From Syntrophaceae bacterium UBA4778 (lineage in GTDB: Bacteria; Desulfobacterota; Syntrophia; Syntrophales; UBA4778), in NCBI GenBank assembly GCA_002403175.1, contig DHHG01000075.1, positions 1 to 8,632 on the forward strand: a stretch of DNA of 8,632 nt, written 5' to 3'. Below, one piece after another: positions 1 through 5,677 of the stretch. Position 1 is the stretch's first letter. Every line of letters starts with the position of its first letter. Made by a program: the position numbers and the translations under genes. Under the pieces are notes generated by a model. The model saw only the letters and a program-made list of their open reading frames with translations. It was not told where the DNA came from and ran no database searches.

Positions 1-378
1 GTGCTCCTTCTGATGTGGGCTCAGTCCGCACATATCAGTGTTGATGCGGCACGGGAGACCGGTATTCTGAAAGCCGTTGGATGGCACACCGGAGAAATAA
101 TCGAGATGCATATGTGGGGGAGCCTGCTGCTTGGTCTGAGCGGCACGTGCATCGGCATTTTGCTGGGTTTCATCTATGCACTCCTCGGCACGCCGGGTAT
201 TTCCGGCTACTGCCTGGGATGCGCAAGCATTTATCCCAAGTTTCCCGTTCCCGTTCACTGCGATGCTTCCTCGCTGGCGCTTCTTTTTATAATAGGTGTG
301 GTCCCCATAACAGCCGTGAGCGCTATACCCGCGTGGCTTTCAGGTGTCATTGATCCGGACAGGGCAATGCGGCGATGA
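1..378 (+). CDS. FtsX/MacB-type ABC transporter permease, C-terminal part (5' end outside window)
   Basis: This is the last part of an inner-membrane ABC permease of the FtsX/MacB/LolC type. These permeases usually couple ATP hydrolysis to mechanical work on a periplasmic partner or substrate. The frame is open at base 1, so the GTG there is probably an internal valine and the gene extends upstream. About 125 residues are visible: the end of one transmembrane segment, the cytoplasmic coupling stretch 'ETGILKAVGW' (20-28), a transmembrane segment at about 40-61, a loop at 62-91, a last segment at about 92-113, and the basic tail 'DPDRAMRR'. This matches the FtsX-domain C terminus. The 62-91 loop should be periplasmic and carries C71, C74 (CxxC) and H86-C87, which is unusual for the family. 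The stop overlaps the ATPase start as ATGA, so the two are translationally coupled. Family call is firm; substrate is unknown. Confidence 0.88.
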   Translation: MLLLMWAQSAHISVDAARETGILKAVGWHTGEIIEMHMWGSLLLGLSGTCIGILLGFIYALLGTPGISGYCLGCASIYPKFPVPVHCDASSLALLFIIGVVPITAVSAIPAWLSGVIDPDRAMRR

Positions 379-1076
379 ATAAATCCTTTTCAGAACGCAG
401 CACAATTATGGCACTTGAGAATGTCTCCAAGCATTATAGATCGGGCAGAATCAGCATCAAAGCCCTGGACGATGTATCTCTCACGATTGCCAGGGGAGAA
501 TCGATTCTTTTGACCGGATCATCGGGTTCAGGAAAAACAACGCTATTAAATATCATGGGCTGCCTGGCTCGCATAACCAGCGGCCGAGTTTGGTTGCAGG
601 AGAAAGAGATATCACATTGTCCCGATCATTTCCTTTCCGCCATACGGCGTAAGCACATGGGATTCATATTTCAACAATTCAATCTGATTTCAGGTCTGAC
701 GACGTGGGAGAATGTAGCATTACCCCTTTTACCCATGGGCATTTCGGAGAGAGAGCGGAAGACCCGAGCAACGCTGCTCCTGGAGAGGATGAACCTGGAA
801 ACGAGGGGCCTCTTTCTGGCCAACGAGTTAAGTGGCGGAGAACAGCAACGGACAGCCATCGCACGGGCCTTGATCACCGAACCGGATATTATTCTTGCCG
901 ATGAGCCCCTTTCGAACATAGATATGATGAATGTAGAGATTGTCATGCGCATCTTTGAAGAGCTCAAGAGAAAAGGGAAGACCATCATTTTTACCTCCCA
1001 TGATTCCCAGCCGCAACTGGACACGCTTGCCGACCGGACGATTCATATCTCTTGCGGAAGAATTGCTGAGAGGTAG
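375..1076 (+). CDS. ABC transporter ATP-binding protein (LolD/MacB type)
   Basis: This 233-residue protein is the cytoplasmic ATPase partner of the preceding permease. All nucleotide-binding motifs are present: Walker A GSSGSGKT (48-55), Q-loop Q100 in 'FIFQQFNLI', signature LSGGE (152-156) followed by QQRTAIARAL, Walker B 'IILADEP' (172-178), and the H-loop 'TSHD' with H209. Length and the Q-loop context are those of the LolD/MacB/FtsE subfamily that works with FtsX-type permeases. The usual 'TGNLD' after Walker B reads 'LSNID' here, a mild deviation. The start at 375 overlaps the permease stop (ATGA) and has no strong Shine-Dalgarno, as expected for re-initiation. A later ATG at 408 is possible but would break the coupling. 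Substrate cannot be read from the ATPase. Confidence 0.95.
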   Translation: MNKSFSERSTIMALENVSKHYRSGRISIKALDDVSLTIARGESILLTGSSGSGKTTLLNIMGCLARITSGRVWLQEKEISHCPDHFLSAIRRKHMGFIFQQFNLISGLTTWENVALPLLPMGISERERKTRATLLLERMNLETRGLFLANELSGGEQQRTAIARALITEPDIILADEPLSNIDMMNVEIVMRIFEELKRKGKTIIFTSHDSQPQLDTLADRTIHISCGRIAER

Positions 1077-1082
1077 AAGGCT

Positions 1083-2120
1083 ATGGTTCTCAATCCCTAT
1101 ATTATCACCTACCTCGTGTGCGCTTTCATTTCCGCATTGATAGGGGTGGTTGCCTCATTGATGGGATTTGCAGTCTGGCGGCGGTGGAATTTGAGTAGCG
1201 CCTCGGAGGAACAGTACCGGCTTGAGAAAATAGTCTATTTGATCATTACTATACTTTCCCTGGGTTTTTTCCTCCGTCTGTTAAATGTGCCTCTGTGGTT
1301 TTGGACTCTGCACAGCATGATTGTCTCAATTCCAGGAGCCATGTGCCTGGTGGGTGTTCACAATATTGCTGTACCTGTCTCCTACCTGGCCAGCGGGATG
1401 AAACTTATCGTGCCCGTCTTTTACGGATACTGGCTTATTCTGAATTTTCTGGATCGGAAAGTCATGGAACAGCCTTTTATGAATCAGAAACTGCTCCTTC
1501 TCCTGCCATTGGGTCTCTTAGTGCTTATAGAAACAGGACTCGATTCTGTATTCCTTTTGTCTGTCCCACCCCGGCAGGTATCGTGCTGCACATCCCTTTT
1601 TGACCTTCCAGCCCGAAGTAATCCTATGATAATACAATCTGATACCGGCAACTATTTGCTGTCCTTTTTTTATGGTGGCACTCTGCTCATACTGGCGGAT
1701 ATATATCTTTTTCTGGGTGCCAGTGACAGGAAACATGCACCTAATAAACGTTGGAACATGAAGAAGGCCACGGCATTGATCCGTACGGTTTTCGCGTTCC
1801 TCACCTTCGCGGCCTTTATTGCTGCCCTTCACACCACCATAAGCCCGCTTTTATTACAGCTTCCTTTTCATCATTGCGTTTTCTGCCTGGGCCAGTACAG
1901 GTTGGATGTGCTCACTGCATTTTGTTTGATTTTCGCCGGGCTATCCTTATTTATTATCGCTGCGTGGTTGAAGGCCTCTCTTGGAAAATGGACTGATTGT
2001 GTCGATGTGATCACGCCGATTGACCGAACAGTAAATTGGGCAGGTATTTTGCTCCTGGTGGGAACAATACTCTTATCGATACCGATCGTGATTTCGATGA
2101 AAATAGGGGGTTGGATATGA
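1083..2120 (+). CDS. Polytopic membrane protein with cysteine-bearing periplasmic loops, function unknown
   Basis: I do not recognise the family of this 345-residue protein. Hydrophobic segments lie at roughly 8-32, 47-67, 97-122, 136-160, 190-212, 232-257, 274-296 and 318-338, giving about eight transmembrane helices. Positive clusters (RRW 33-35, DRK 124-126, the lysine/arginine-rich stretch 216-234, K297/K302) point to an N-out topology. On that reading C88, the C168-C169 pair and H263-H264-C265-x-x-C268 all fall in or next to periplasmic loops. Such Cys/His sites suit binding of a soft metal or thiol redox chemistry. The gene starts 6 bp after the ATPase stop, with AGAGG (1069-1073) as a plausible ribosome site, and ends in an ATGA overlap with the NosL-like gene. 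It is therefore embedded in the operon and probably works with the ABC pair. The assignment of function is inference only. Confidence 0.85.
   Translation: MVLNPYIITYLVCAFISALIGVVASLMGFAVWRRWNLSSASEEQYRLEKIVYLIITILSLGFFLRLLNVPLWFWTLHSMIVSIPGAMCLVGVHNIAVPVSYLASGMKLIVPVFYGYWLILNFLDRKVMEQPFMNQKLLLLLPLGLLVLIETGLDSVFLLSVPPRQVSCCTSLFDLPARSNPMIIQSDTGNYLLSFFYGGTLLILADIYLFLGASDRKHAPNKRWNMKKATALIRTVFAFLTFAAFIAALHTTISPLLLQLPFHHCVFCLGQYRLDVLTAFCLIFAGLSLFIIAAWLKASLGKWTDCVDVITPIDRTVNWAGILLLVGTILLSIPIVISMKIGGWI
2105..2110 (+). promoter_or_regulatory. Ribosome binding site of the NosL-like gene
   Basis: AGGGGG lies 6 bases before the ATG at 2117, inside the end of the previous gene. It supports the 2117 start over the in-frame ATG at 2036, which would add 27 polar residues before the signal peptide. 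Confidence 0.6.
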
Positions 2121-2563
2121 ACCAAAAACTGGTTTTGGGATTGGTGATGTTTGCAATCTTTTTATCATGGTCTGCCGGAAGTGCGGCAGAAAAATGCATG
2201 ATGTGCGGAATGAACGCTGCATTGAGTGAGACCAAATTCACCGCCAGGATCATAGATGGAAGCAAGCAGGTGACAGCGGGTGACTATGCGTTTTGTTGCC
2301 TGCGCTGTTTTCTTACCTTTGAAAAGAGAGTGGGGAAAGAAAAAATCAGAAAAATAAAGTCTCGTGATTACGATAAAGGAACCATGTTCGAGGCTGAAAA
2401 AGGATTCTTTCTAGTAGAGAGCGAAAAGCGGCCTACCGGATCGATGACCCCGTTCATGCTGATATTTTCCGATCGACCCACAGCAGACAAATACCAGACA
2501 GTATATGGCGGAAGAGTAATTGGTTGGGATGAGGTTAGGAGATATACCGAGAAAAACCGCTGA
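2117..2563 (+). CDS. NosL-like periplasmic metal-binding protein
   Basis: This 148-residue protein resembles NosL, the copper-binding accessory protein first known from nitrous oxide reductase clusters. A signal peptide covers about residues 1-24 (basic start, hydrophobic 5-18, cleavage near 'GSAA'). There is no convincing lipobox, so it is probably soluble in the periplasm. The NosL hallmark CMMCGM (27-32) comes right after the signal peptide, followed by 'DGSK' and the cysteine cluster FCCLRC (59-64). The C-terminal half fits the family: 'TGSMTPF' with M110, 'FSDRPTADKY', then 'YGGRVIGWDEV' (130-140). C30 and M32 are the expected soft-metal ligands, and C60, C61 and C64 could add a second site. 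It overlaps the upstream gene (ATGA). No nosZ is visible, so a role in nitrous oxide reduction is not implied. Delivery or sensing of Cu(I) or a similar ion for the ABC machine is inference. Confidence 0.85.
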   Translation: MNQKLVLGLVMFAIFLSWSAGSAAEKCMMCGMNAALSETKFTARIIDGSKQVTAGDYAFCCLRCFLTFEKRVGKEKIRKIKSRDYDKGTMFEAEKGFFLVESEKRPTGSMTPFMLIFSDRPTADKYQTVYGGRVIGWDEVRRYTEKNR

Positions 2564-2676
2564 TTAAAGTTTTTTACATTTGCAAAACTTACAACGACGC
2601 GTTTCCAGTTATTAGAGGATGGTACAAATCCAGGCTTTTTAAACGGCAAAGAATACACACTGCGGGAGTAGAAACG

Positions 2677-4050
2677 ATGAAAGCAAGTGCCATGTTACGG
2701 AAGATAATTGTTATTCTGCTGATCTGCCTTACGATGTTCCCGGCTCTATCGGCTGCAGACAGTACCACGACTCTGACTTTGCAGGACAGCATTGATATGG
2801 CCTTGAAGCAAAGCGTCATTATTCACTCGGCCAGAGAGGGCGTCGCCGGGGCGGAGGCACAAAAGCGAGAGGCATTGACCGGATTCCTGCCCACGCTGAG
2901 CACTTCTTATAACTACACCAGATATAACACGTCGCCATATACCACTATTTTTGATTTTCCCAATCCTGGTTCCAAAGCGGTTTTTATTGTGGGCACCCAG
3001 GACAATTATACCTGGTCACTGCGAGCCACCCAGCCTATATTTGCCGGCGGAGGGATATTGGCAAACTATCAGGCCAACAGCCTTGCTTTGGAAGCAGTGC
3101 GGATGGATGAGCACGGGGTTGTGCTGGATATCATCCAGGATGTTAAGTTTGCATACATCAATGTCATCAAGGTGGAAAAACTTCTGGACGTTGCCCGACA
3201 GTCGCTCAAACAATTGGAGTCGCACTATTTTATCGCGCAGAATTTTTTTGAAGCCGGGATGATCCCCCGCAACGATCTGCTTCAGTCCGGTGTTCAGGTC
3301 TCCAATGGAAAGCGATATTTGCTGCAGGCGGAAAACGGCCTCGAAGTCATGCGTTCAAGATTTAATACGTTATTGAGGAGAGACATAGATTCCCCTGTCA
3401 AAGTGGAAGACATATTCGCTTTCAAAGCCTTTGAGAAATCTCTAGCGGAATGCCAGAAAACTGCATTGGAAAACCGGCCGGAGATCAAGGCTCATTCGCT
3501 ACGGGTGGAACAAGCAAAAAAAGGGGTCAGTTTTGCCAGAAGTGAATATTTCCCCACTGTCAACGTGGTCGGGAATTATGCCCGTTTTGGAGATACTCCA
3601 GGCGTATCCGGGAGCGACTTTCAGAATCAGGAGAACTGGTCGGTATCTGCAGTTGCGAACTGGACCTTTTGGGAGTGGGGCAGGACAAAGAGCCGGGTCG
3701 ACCTGAGCCAAAGCAGAAAGAATCAGGCATCGGATGCCCTGGTTAATGTCAAAGATCAAATCACCCTGGAAGTGAAAAATGCCTATCTGTTCCTGCGCGA
3801 GATGGAAAATCAGATTGTCGTGACCAGAAAGGCCGTCGAGCAGGCGGAGGAGAATTTCCGCATCAATGAAGAGAGCTACAAAGAGCGGGTAGCAACCTCG
3901 ACGGATGTTCTGGATGCTCAGACTCTGTTGACCAAGGCCAAATCCGATTATACAACTGCCCTTGGCGATTATCACATCAGCTATGCGCGACTGGAGAGGG
4001 CTATGGGGACGGGATTGGATAACTGGATACAACGCAGAGGGATCTACTGA
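2677..4050 (+). CDS. TolC-family outer membrane efflux protein
   Basis: This 457-residue protein is a TolC/OEP-type outer-membrane channel that trimerises and forms the exit duct of tripartite pumps. A signal peptide spans about 1-26 (cleavage near 'ALSA'). The two homologous halves can be aligned by eye: 'GFLPTLSTSYNYTRY' (69-83) with 'EYFPTVNVVGNYARF' (290-304), 'WSLRATQPIF' (113-122) with 'WSVSAVANWTF' (321-331), and 'FEAGMIPRNDLLQSG' (191-205) with 'YKERVATSTDVLDAQ' (401-415). The intervening heptad-rich stretches are the periplasmic helices. Length is normal for the family. The start is set by GGGAG at 2664-2668, 8 bases before the ATG. It lies 113 bp downstream of the NosL-like gene on the same strand with no strong terminator between, so it may share the transcript. 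No HlyD/MacA adaptor is seen in the window; one could lie upstream of base 1. Confidence 0.95.
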   Translation: MKASAMLRKIIVILLICLTMFPALSAADSTTTLTLQDSIDMALKQSVIIHSAREGVAGAEAQKREALTGFLPTLSTSYNYTRYNTSPYTTIFDFPNPGSKAVFIVGTQDNYTWSLRATQPIFAGGGILANYQANSLALEAVRMDEHGVVLDIIQDVKFAYINVIKVEKLLDVARQSLKQLESHYFIAQNFFEAGMIPRNDLLQSGVQVSNGKRYLLQAENGLEVMRSRFNTLLRRDIDSPVKVEDIFAFKAFEKSLAECQKTALENRPEIKAHSLRVEQAKKGVSFARSEYFPTVNVVGNYARFGDTPGVSGSDFQNQENWSVSAVANWTFWEWGRTKSRVDLSQSRKNQASDALVNVKDQITLEVKNAYLFLREMENQIVVTRKAVEQAEENFRINEESYKERVATSTDVLDAQTLLTKAKSDYTTALGDYHISYARLERAMGTGLDNWIQRRGIY

Positions 4051-4053
4051 ATA

Positions 4054-4067
4054 GCGGCTGACGCCGC
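4054..4067. repeat. Small GC-rich stem-loop after the tolC-like gene
   Basis: GCGGC-TGAC-GCCGC forms a 5-bp stem with a 4-base loop, three bases after the tolC-like stop. There is no T-tract, so it is a poor intrinsic terminator. It abuts the heptamer repeat and may belong to the same repetitive element. Confidence 0.45.
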
Positions 4068-4068
4068 A

Positions 4069-4096
4069 GTGACGAGTGACGTGTAACGAGTGACAA
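4069..4096. repeat. Degenerate heptamer tandem repeat, consensus GTGACGA
   Basis: Four consecutive 7-base units can be read: GTGACGA, GTGACGT, GTAACGA and GTGACAA. Each differs from the consensus by two bases at most. The tract sits between the tolC-like and methyltransferase genes. Short GTGACGA-type intergenic tracts are something I associate with deltaproteobacterial genomes, but I cannot confirm that here. Function is unknown; slippage or a remnant of a dispersed intergenic repeat are both possible. Confidence 0.6.
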
Positions 4097-4146
4097 GCGG
4101 GAAAGGGTCGGCTCCTGATGCAGGACTGCGGCGAATTGACTTAACT

Positions 4147-4194
4147 AAGTTGGAACTTTTGTCAGAAGTTTTTGCCAATTTGAAGTTATAACTT
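4147..4194. promoter_or_regulatory. Candidate operator: two AAGTT-NN-AACTT dyads
   Basis: AAGTTGGAACTT (4147-4158) and AAGTTATAACTT (4183-4194) share the same inverted half-sites with a 2-base centre, and their starts are 36 bp apart. The second is a perfect 12-bp palindrome. A third AAGTT half-site lies at 4166-4170. The downstream copy contains a -10-like TATAAC (4187-4192) and ends directly at the Shine-Dalgarno sequence of the methyltransferase gene. A TTGACT (4136-4141) lies upstream but is badly spaced for that -10. Repeated dyads of this kind usually mean a dimeric repressor or activator. No regulator gene is visible in the window. Confidence 0.5.
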
Positions 4195-4207
4195 GGGAGG
4201 TTAAACG

Positions 4208-4972
4208 ATGCGAAAGTTATTAATTGGTCTCATGGTCATATCGGCGATTACCCTTACCTTAGGAGGACTAACTGGGTTCATGTGGTTCGCGTTTTTCGGC
4301 CCGGTCCATCTTGTAAACCTGAATCTGAATAAGAGCCAAGTACTTTGGTTTGACGCGGGCCTTAGTTTCATGGTTTTCCTTCAGCATAGCATTATGATTC
4401 GAAAGTCCTTCCGAAAAAGCATATCCTGGTTTATACCTGAGGAAATCTTTCGATCTTTTTTTGCCATTGTATCGGGTCTGACTATGCTCACGGCATTCAT
4501 ACATTGGCAACCATTGCCGGATACCATTTTTGTTGCAGAGGGGATCTGGCGCCTTTTGTTCAGAGGTATATTTTTCGCTTCCTTGCTGGGAACTTTATGG
4601 GTTCTCTTGACGATATGGTTCTATGATCCTTCCGGCACATTGGAAGTGATCTATTATCTGAAGGGGAAACCGGCTGCAAAAAATAAAGTGAAAGCTGACG
4701 GTTTATTTCTACTGATCAGACATCCAATATACATCTTAATGATATTGATGATGTGGTCTTATCCGGAAATTACGACAGACAGGCTTTTGTTCAATGTCCT
4801 GTGGACAACATGGATGTTGACAGCATCGTTTCTTGAGGAACGCGATTTAATCGCCGATCATGGCAAATCCTATCTGAATTACAGGAAAAGAGTCCCGATG
4901 TTTATACCGAATGGCTCGTCTATCTCTGCAATTAAAGAGAGATTTAGAAAGGGAACAGGCCTATCTTTTTAA
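4208..4972 (+). CDS. Membrane methyltransferase of the ICMT/NnrU/MddA type
   Basis: This 254-residue multi-spanning membrane protein carries the C-terminal signature of integral-membrane SAM methyltransferases (isoprenylcysteine carboxyl methyltransferase, NnrU, methanethiol S-methyltransferase). The signature comprises G165, the R171-H172-P173-x-Y175 motif, P186, the E210-E211-R212 motif, and 'SYLNYRKRVPMFIP' (221-234). An upstream 'LQHSIMIRKSF' (58-68) and 'HWQPLP' (99-104) resemble the N-terminal half of MddA, which methylates methanethiol to dimethyl sulfide. I see about six hydrophobic segments (near 5-30, 48-64, 82-99, 115-138, 165-184 and 193-209). The start is well supported by GGGAGG (4195-4200), 7 bases upstream. 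The gene stands alone between the repeat-rich spacer and a terminator, so it is probably a single-gene unit, perhaps under the dyad operator. The methyltransferase fold is likely; the methanethiol substrate is only a suggestion. Confidence 0.8.
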   Translation: MRKLLIGLMVISAITLTLGGLTGFMWFAFFGPVHLVNLNLNKSQVLWFDAGLSFMVFLQHSIMIRKSFRKSISWFIPEEIFRSFFAIVSGLTMLTAFIHWQPLPDTIFVAEGIWRLLFRGIFFASLLGTLWVLLTIWFYDPSGTLEVIYYLKGKPAAKNKVKADGLFLLIRHPIYILMILMMWSYPEITTDRLLFNVLWTTWMLTASFLEERDLIADHGKSYLNYRKRVPMFIPNGSSISAIKERFRKGTGLSF

Positions 4973-5003
4973 AATATGTAAACCGTACTTTCGCTGCACA
5001 GAT

Positions 5004-5025
5004 AGAAGTGAGAATCATTACTTCT
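5004..5025 (+). other. Stem-loop downstream of the methyltransferase gene
   Basis: AGAAGTGA (5004-5011) pairs with TTACTTCT (5018-5025) through 8 pairs including one G-T wobble, with a 6-base loop. Only two more Ts follow, so it is weak as a terminator by itself. It lies three bases before the stronger hairpin. Confidence 0.5.
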
Positions 5026-5028
5026 TTG

Positions 5029-5069
5029 AGAGGCGTTTACCATGATGTTCGTAAACGCCTCTTCATTTA
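5029..5069 (+). terminator. Probable intrinsic terminator
   Basis: AGAGGCGTTTAC (5029-5040) pairs perfectly with GTAAACGCCTCT (5051-5062) around a 10-base loop. The stem is followed by the T-rich TCATTTA (5063-5069). The T-tract is short, but the stem is long and unbroken, and the position 57 bp after the methyltransferase stop fits the end of that transcript. No gene on the opposite strand needs it. Confidence 0.65.
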
Positions 5070-5419
5070 AATAAAATTGCTCCGATGGGTTACTCTCAGA
5101 TTTTTTACTGCTATATGTAGGGAAACCTGTTCGGTCGGAGTGACGTGGTTCTGCATGGATCCGGTTCCCTCATCCGCTTACGAGCGCACCTAAAAAGTCC
5201 ATTTTCCCCTGAATTCATTTAATTCCGAAATCGTTGGTTTTATCCATTTGTTACAAATACATTGCGCAATTTCGATTTTATCGGCAGAGCATTGAATCAG
5301 GTGGTGCATCTACACAATTTCCGGGGTAATTCTATTTCCCAAATTATAGTTTTATGTTATACCCAACTTTGTTATTGGGTGATAATAGATTGATCAATAA
5401 ACCATACATACAATGTCTT
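5070..5419. other. Non-coding stretch between the terminator and the small cysteine-rich gene
   Basis: I find no supported gene here. It contains a possible long-range pairing, CTCCGA (5080-5085) with TCGGAG (5135-5140), enclosing GGGTT (5087-5091) with AACCT (5124-5128). It also has one copy of a 12-bp repeat, GATCCGGTTCCC (5158-5169), and a perfect palindrome ATTGCGCAAT (5261-5270). A -10-like TATAGT (5345-5350) has no good -35 partner. The second half (about 5200-5360) is AT-rich and could hold the promoter of the next gene. None of these elements is strong enough to name as an RNA or operator. Confidence 0.4.
5158..5169 (+). repeat. Direct repeat, copy 1 (GATCCGGTTCCC)
   Basis: This exact 12-mer recurs at 5753-5764 in the same orientation, and both copies have GCAT a few bases upstream. 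The pair brackets the small cysteine-rich gene, 595 bp apart. It may be an insertion-site duplication, a dispersed intergenic repeat or chance. Confidence 0.4.
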
Positions 5420-5430
5420 GGAGATGAGGG
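5420..5430 (+). promoter_or_regulatory. Ribosome binding site that sets the start of the small cysteine-rich gene
   Basis: GGAGATGAGGG lies 4-10 bases before the ATG at 5435. The alternative in-frame ATG at 5354 is preceded by AT-rich sequence without any Shine-Dalgarno, and its extra 27 residues look unlike the conserved part of the protein. Confidence 0.65.
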
Positions 5431-5434
5431 CCTC

Positions 5435-5677
5435 ATGAGGGACGAAGACAAACAGAAGATCGCAGAGATCATGTCAAGAATGCAATGCCCAAAAAACTTC
5501 ATTTGCGCAGAAACCGGCTTTGAGAATCTCTGTAAATCGAATGACTTTGGAGTAGATGGATATATCGACTGTCTAGAGGATATCCCCTCAAGGTGTCCAT
5601 TTGCGATCTCTTTCGGAAATGGTTACATTTGCCGATGTCCACTCCGAGTGTTTTTGGCGAAAGAGTGGGGAAAATGA
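5435..5677 (+). CDS. Small cysteine-rich protein, function unknown
   Basis: This is an 80-residue protein with seven cysteines (C18, C24, C33, C46, C54, C66, C68), no signal peptide and no transmembrane segment. Recognisable blocks are 'MQCPKNFIC' (16-24), 'GFENLCKS' (28-35), 'YIDCLE' (43-48), 'RCPFAISFG' (53-61) and 'ICRCPLRVFLAK' (65-76). I recall similar short proteins, annotated as hypothetical, from deltaproteobacteria; that is memory, not a search. The cysteine spacing, with a C-terminal CxC, suggests a metal site (zinc or iron-sulfur) or a redox thiol in the cytoplasm. The start at 5435 rests on the strong ribosome site. It stands alone, with over 250 bp of non-coding DNA on both sides, so genomic context gives no clue. 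That the frame is a real gene is likely; its function is unknown. Confidence 0.75.
   Translation: MRDEDKQKIAEIMSRMQCPKNFICAETGFENLCKSNDFGVDGYIDCLEDIPSRCPFAISFGNGYICRCPLRVFLAKEWGK

Noticed and set aside
2036..2116. Upstream start for the NosL-like gene
   Set aside because: It would add 27 polar residues before a good signal peptide, and the ribosome site and ATGA overlap favour 2117.
2567..2590. AAGTTTT/AAAACTT dyad after the NosL-like gene as a terminator
   Set aside because: The stem is short and AT-rich, with no T-tract after it.
3499..4032. 177-codon open frame on the minus strand opposite the tolC-like gene
   Set aside because: It lies wholly within a strong TolC-family gene, and its translation shows no recognisable domain; it is a shadow of the coding strand.
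5158..5169. GGTTCCC as a T-arm fragment of a tRNA
   Set aside because: No acceptor stem, D-arm or anticodon arm could be folded around either copy.
5354..5434. Upstream start for the cysteine-rich protein
   Set aside because: There is no Shine-Dalgarno before 5354, while a strong one precedes 5435.
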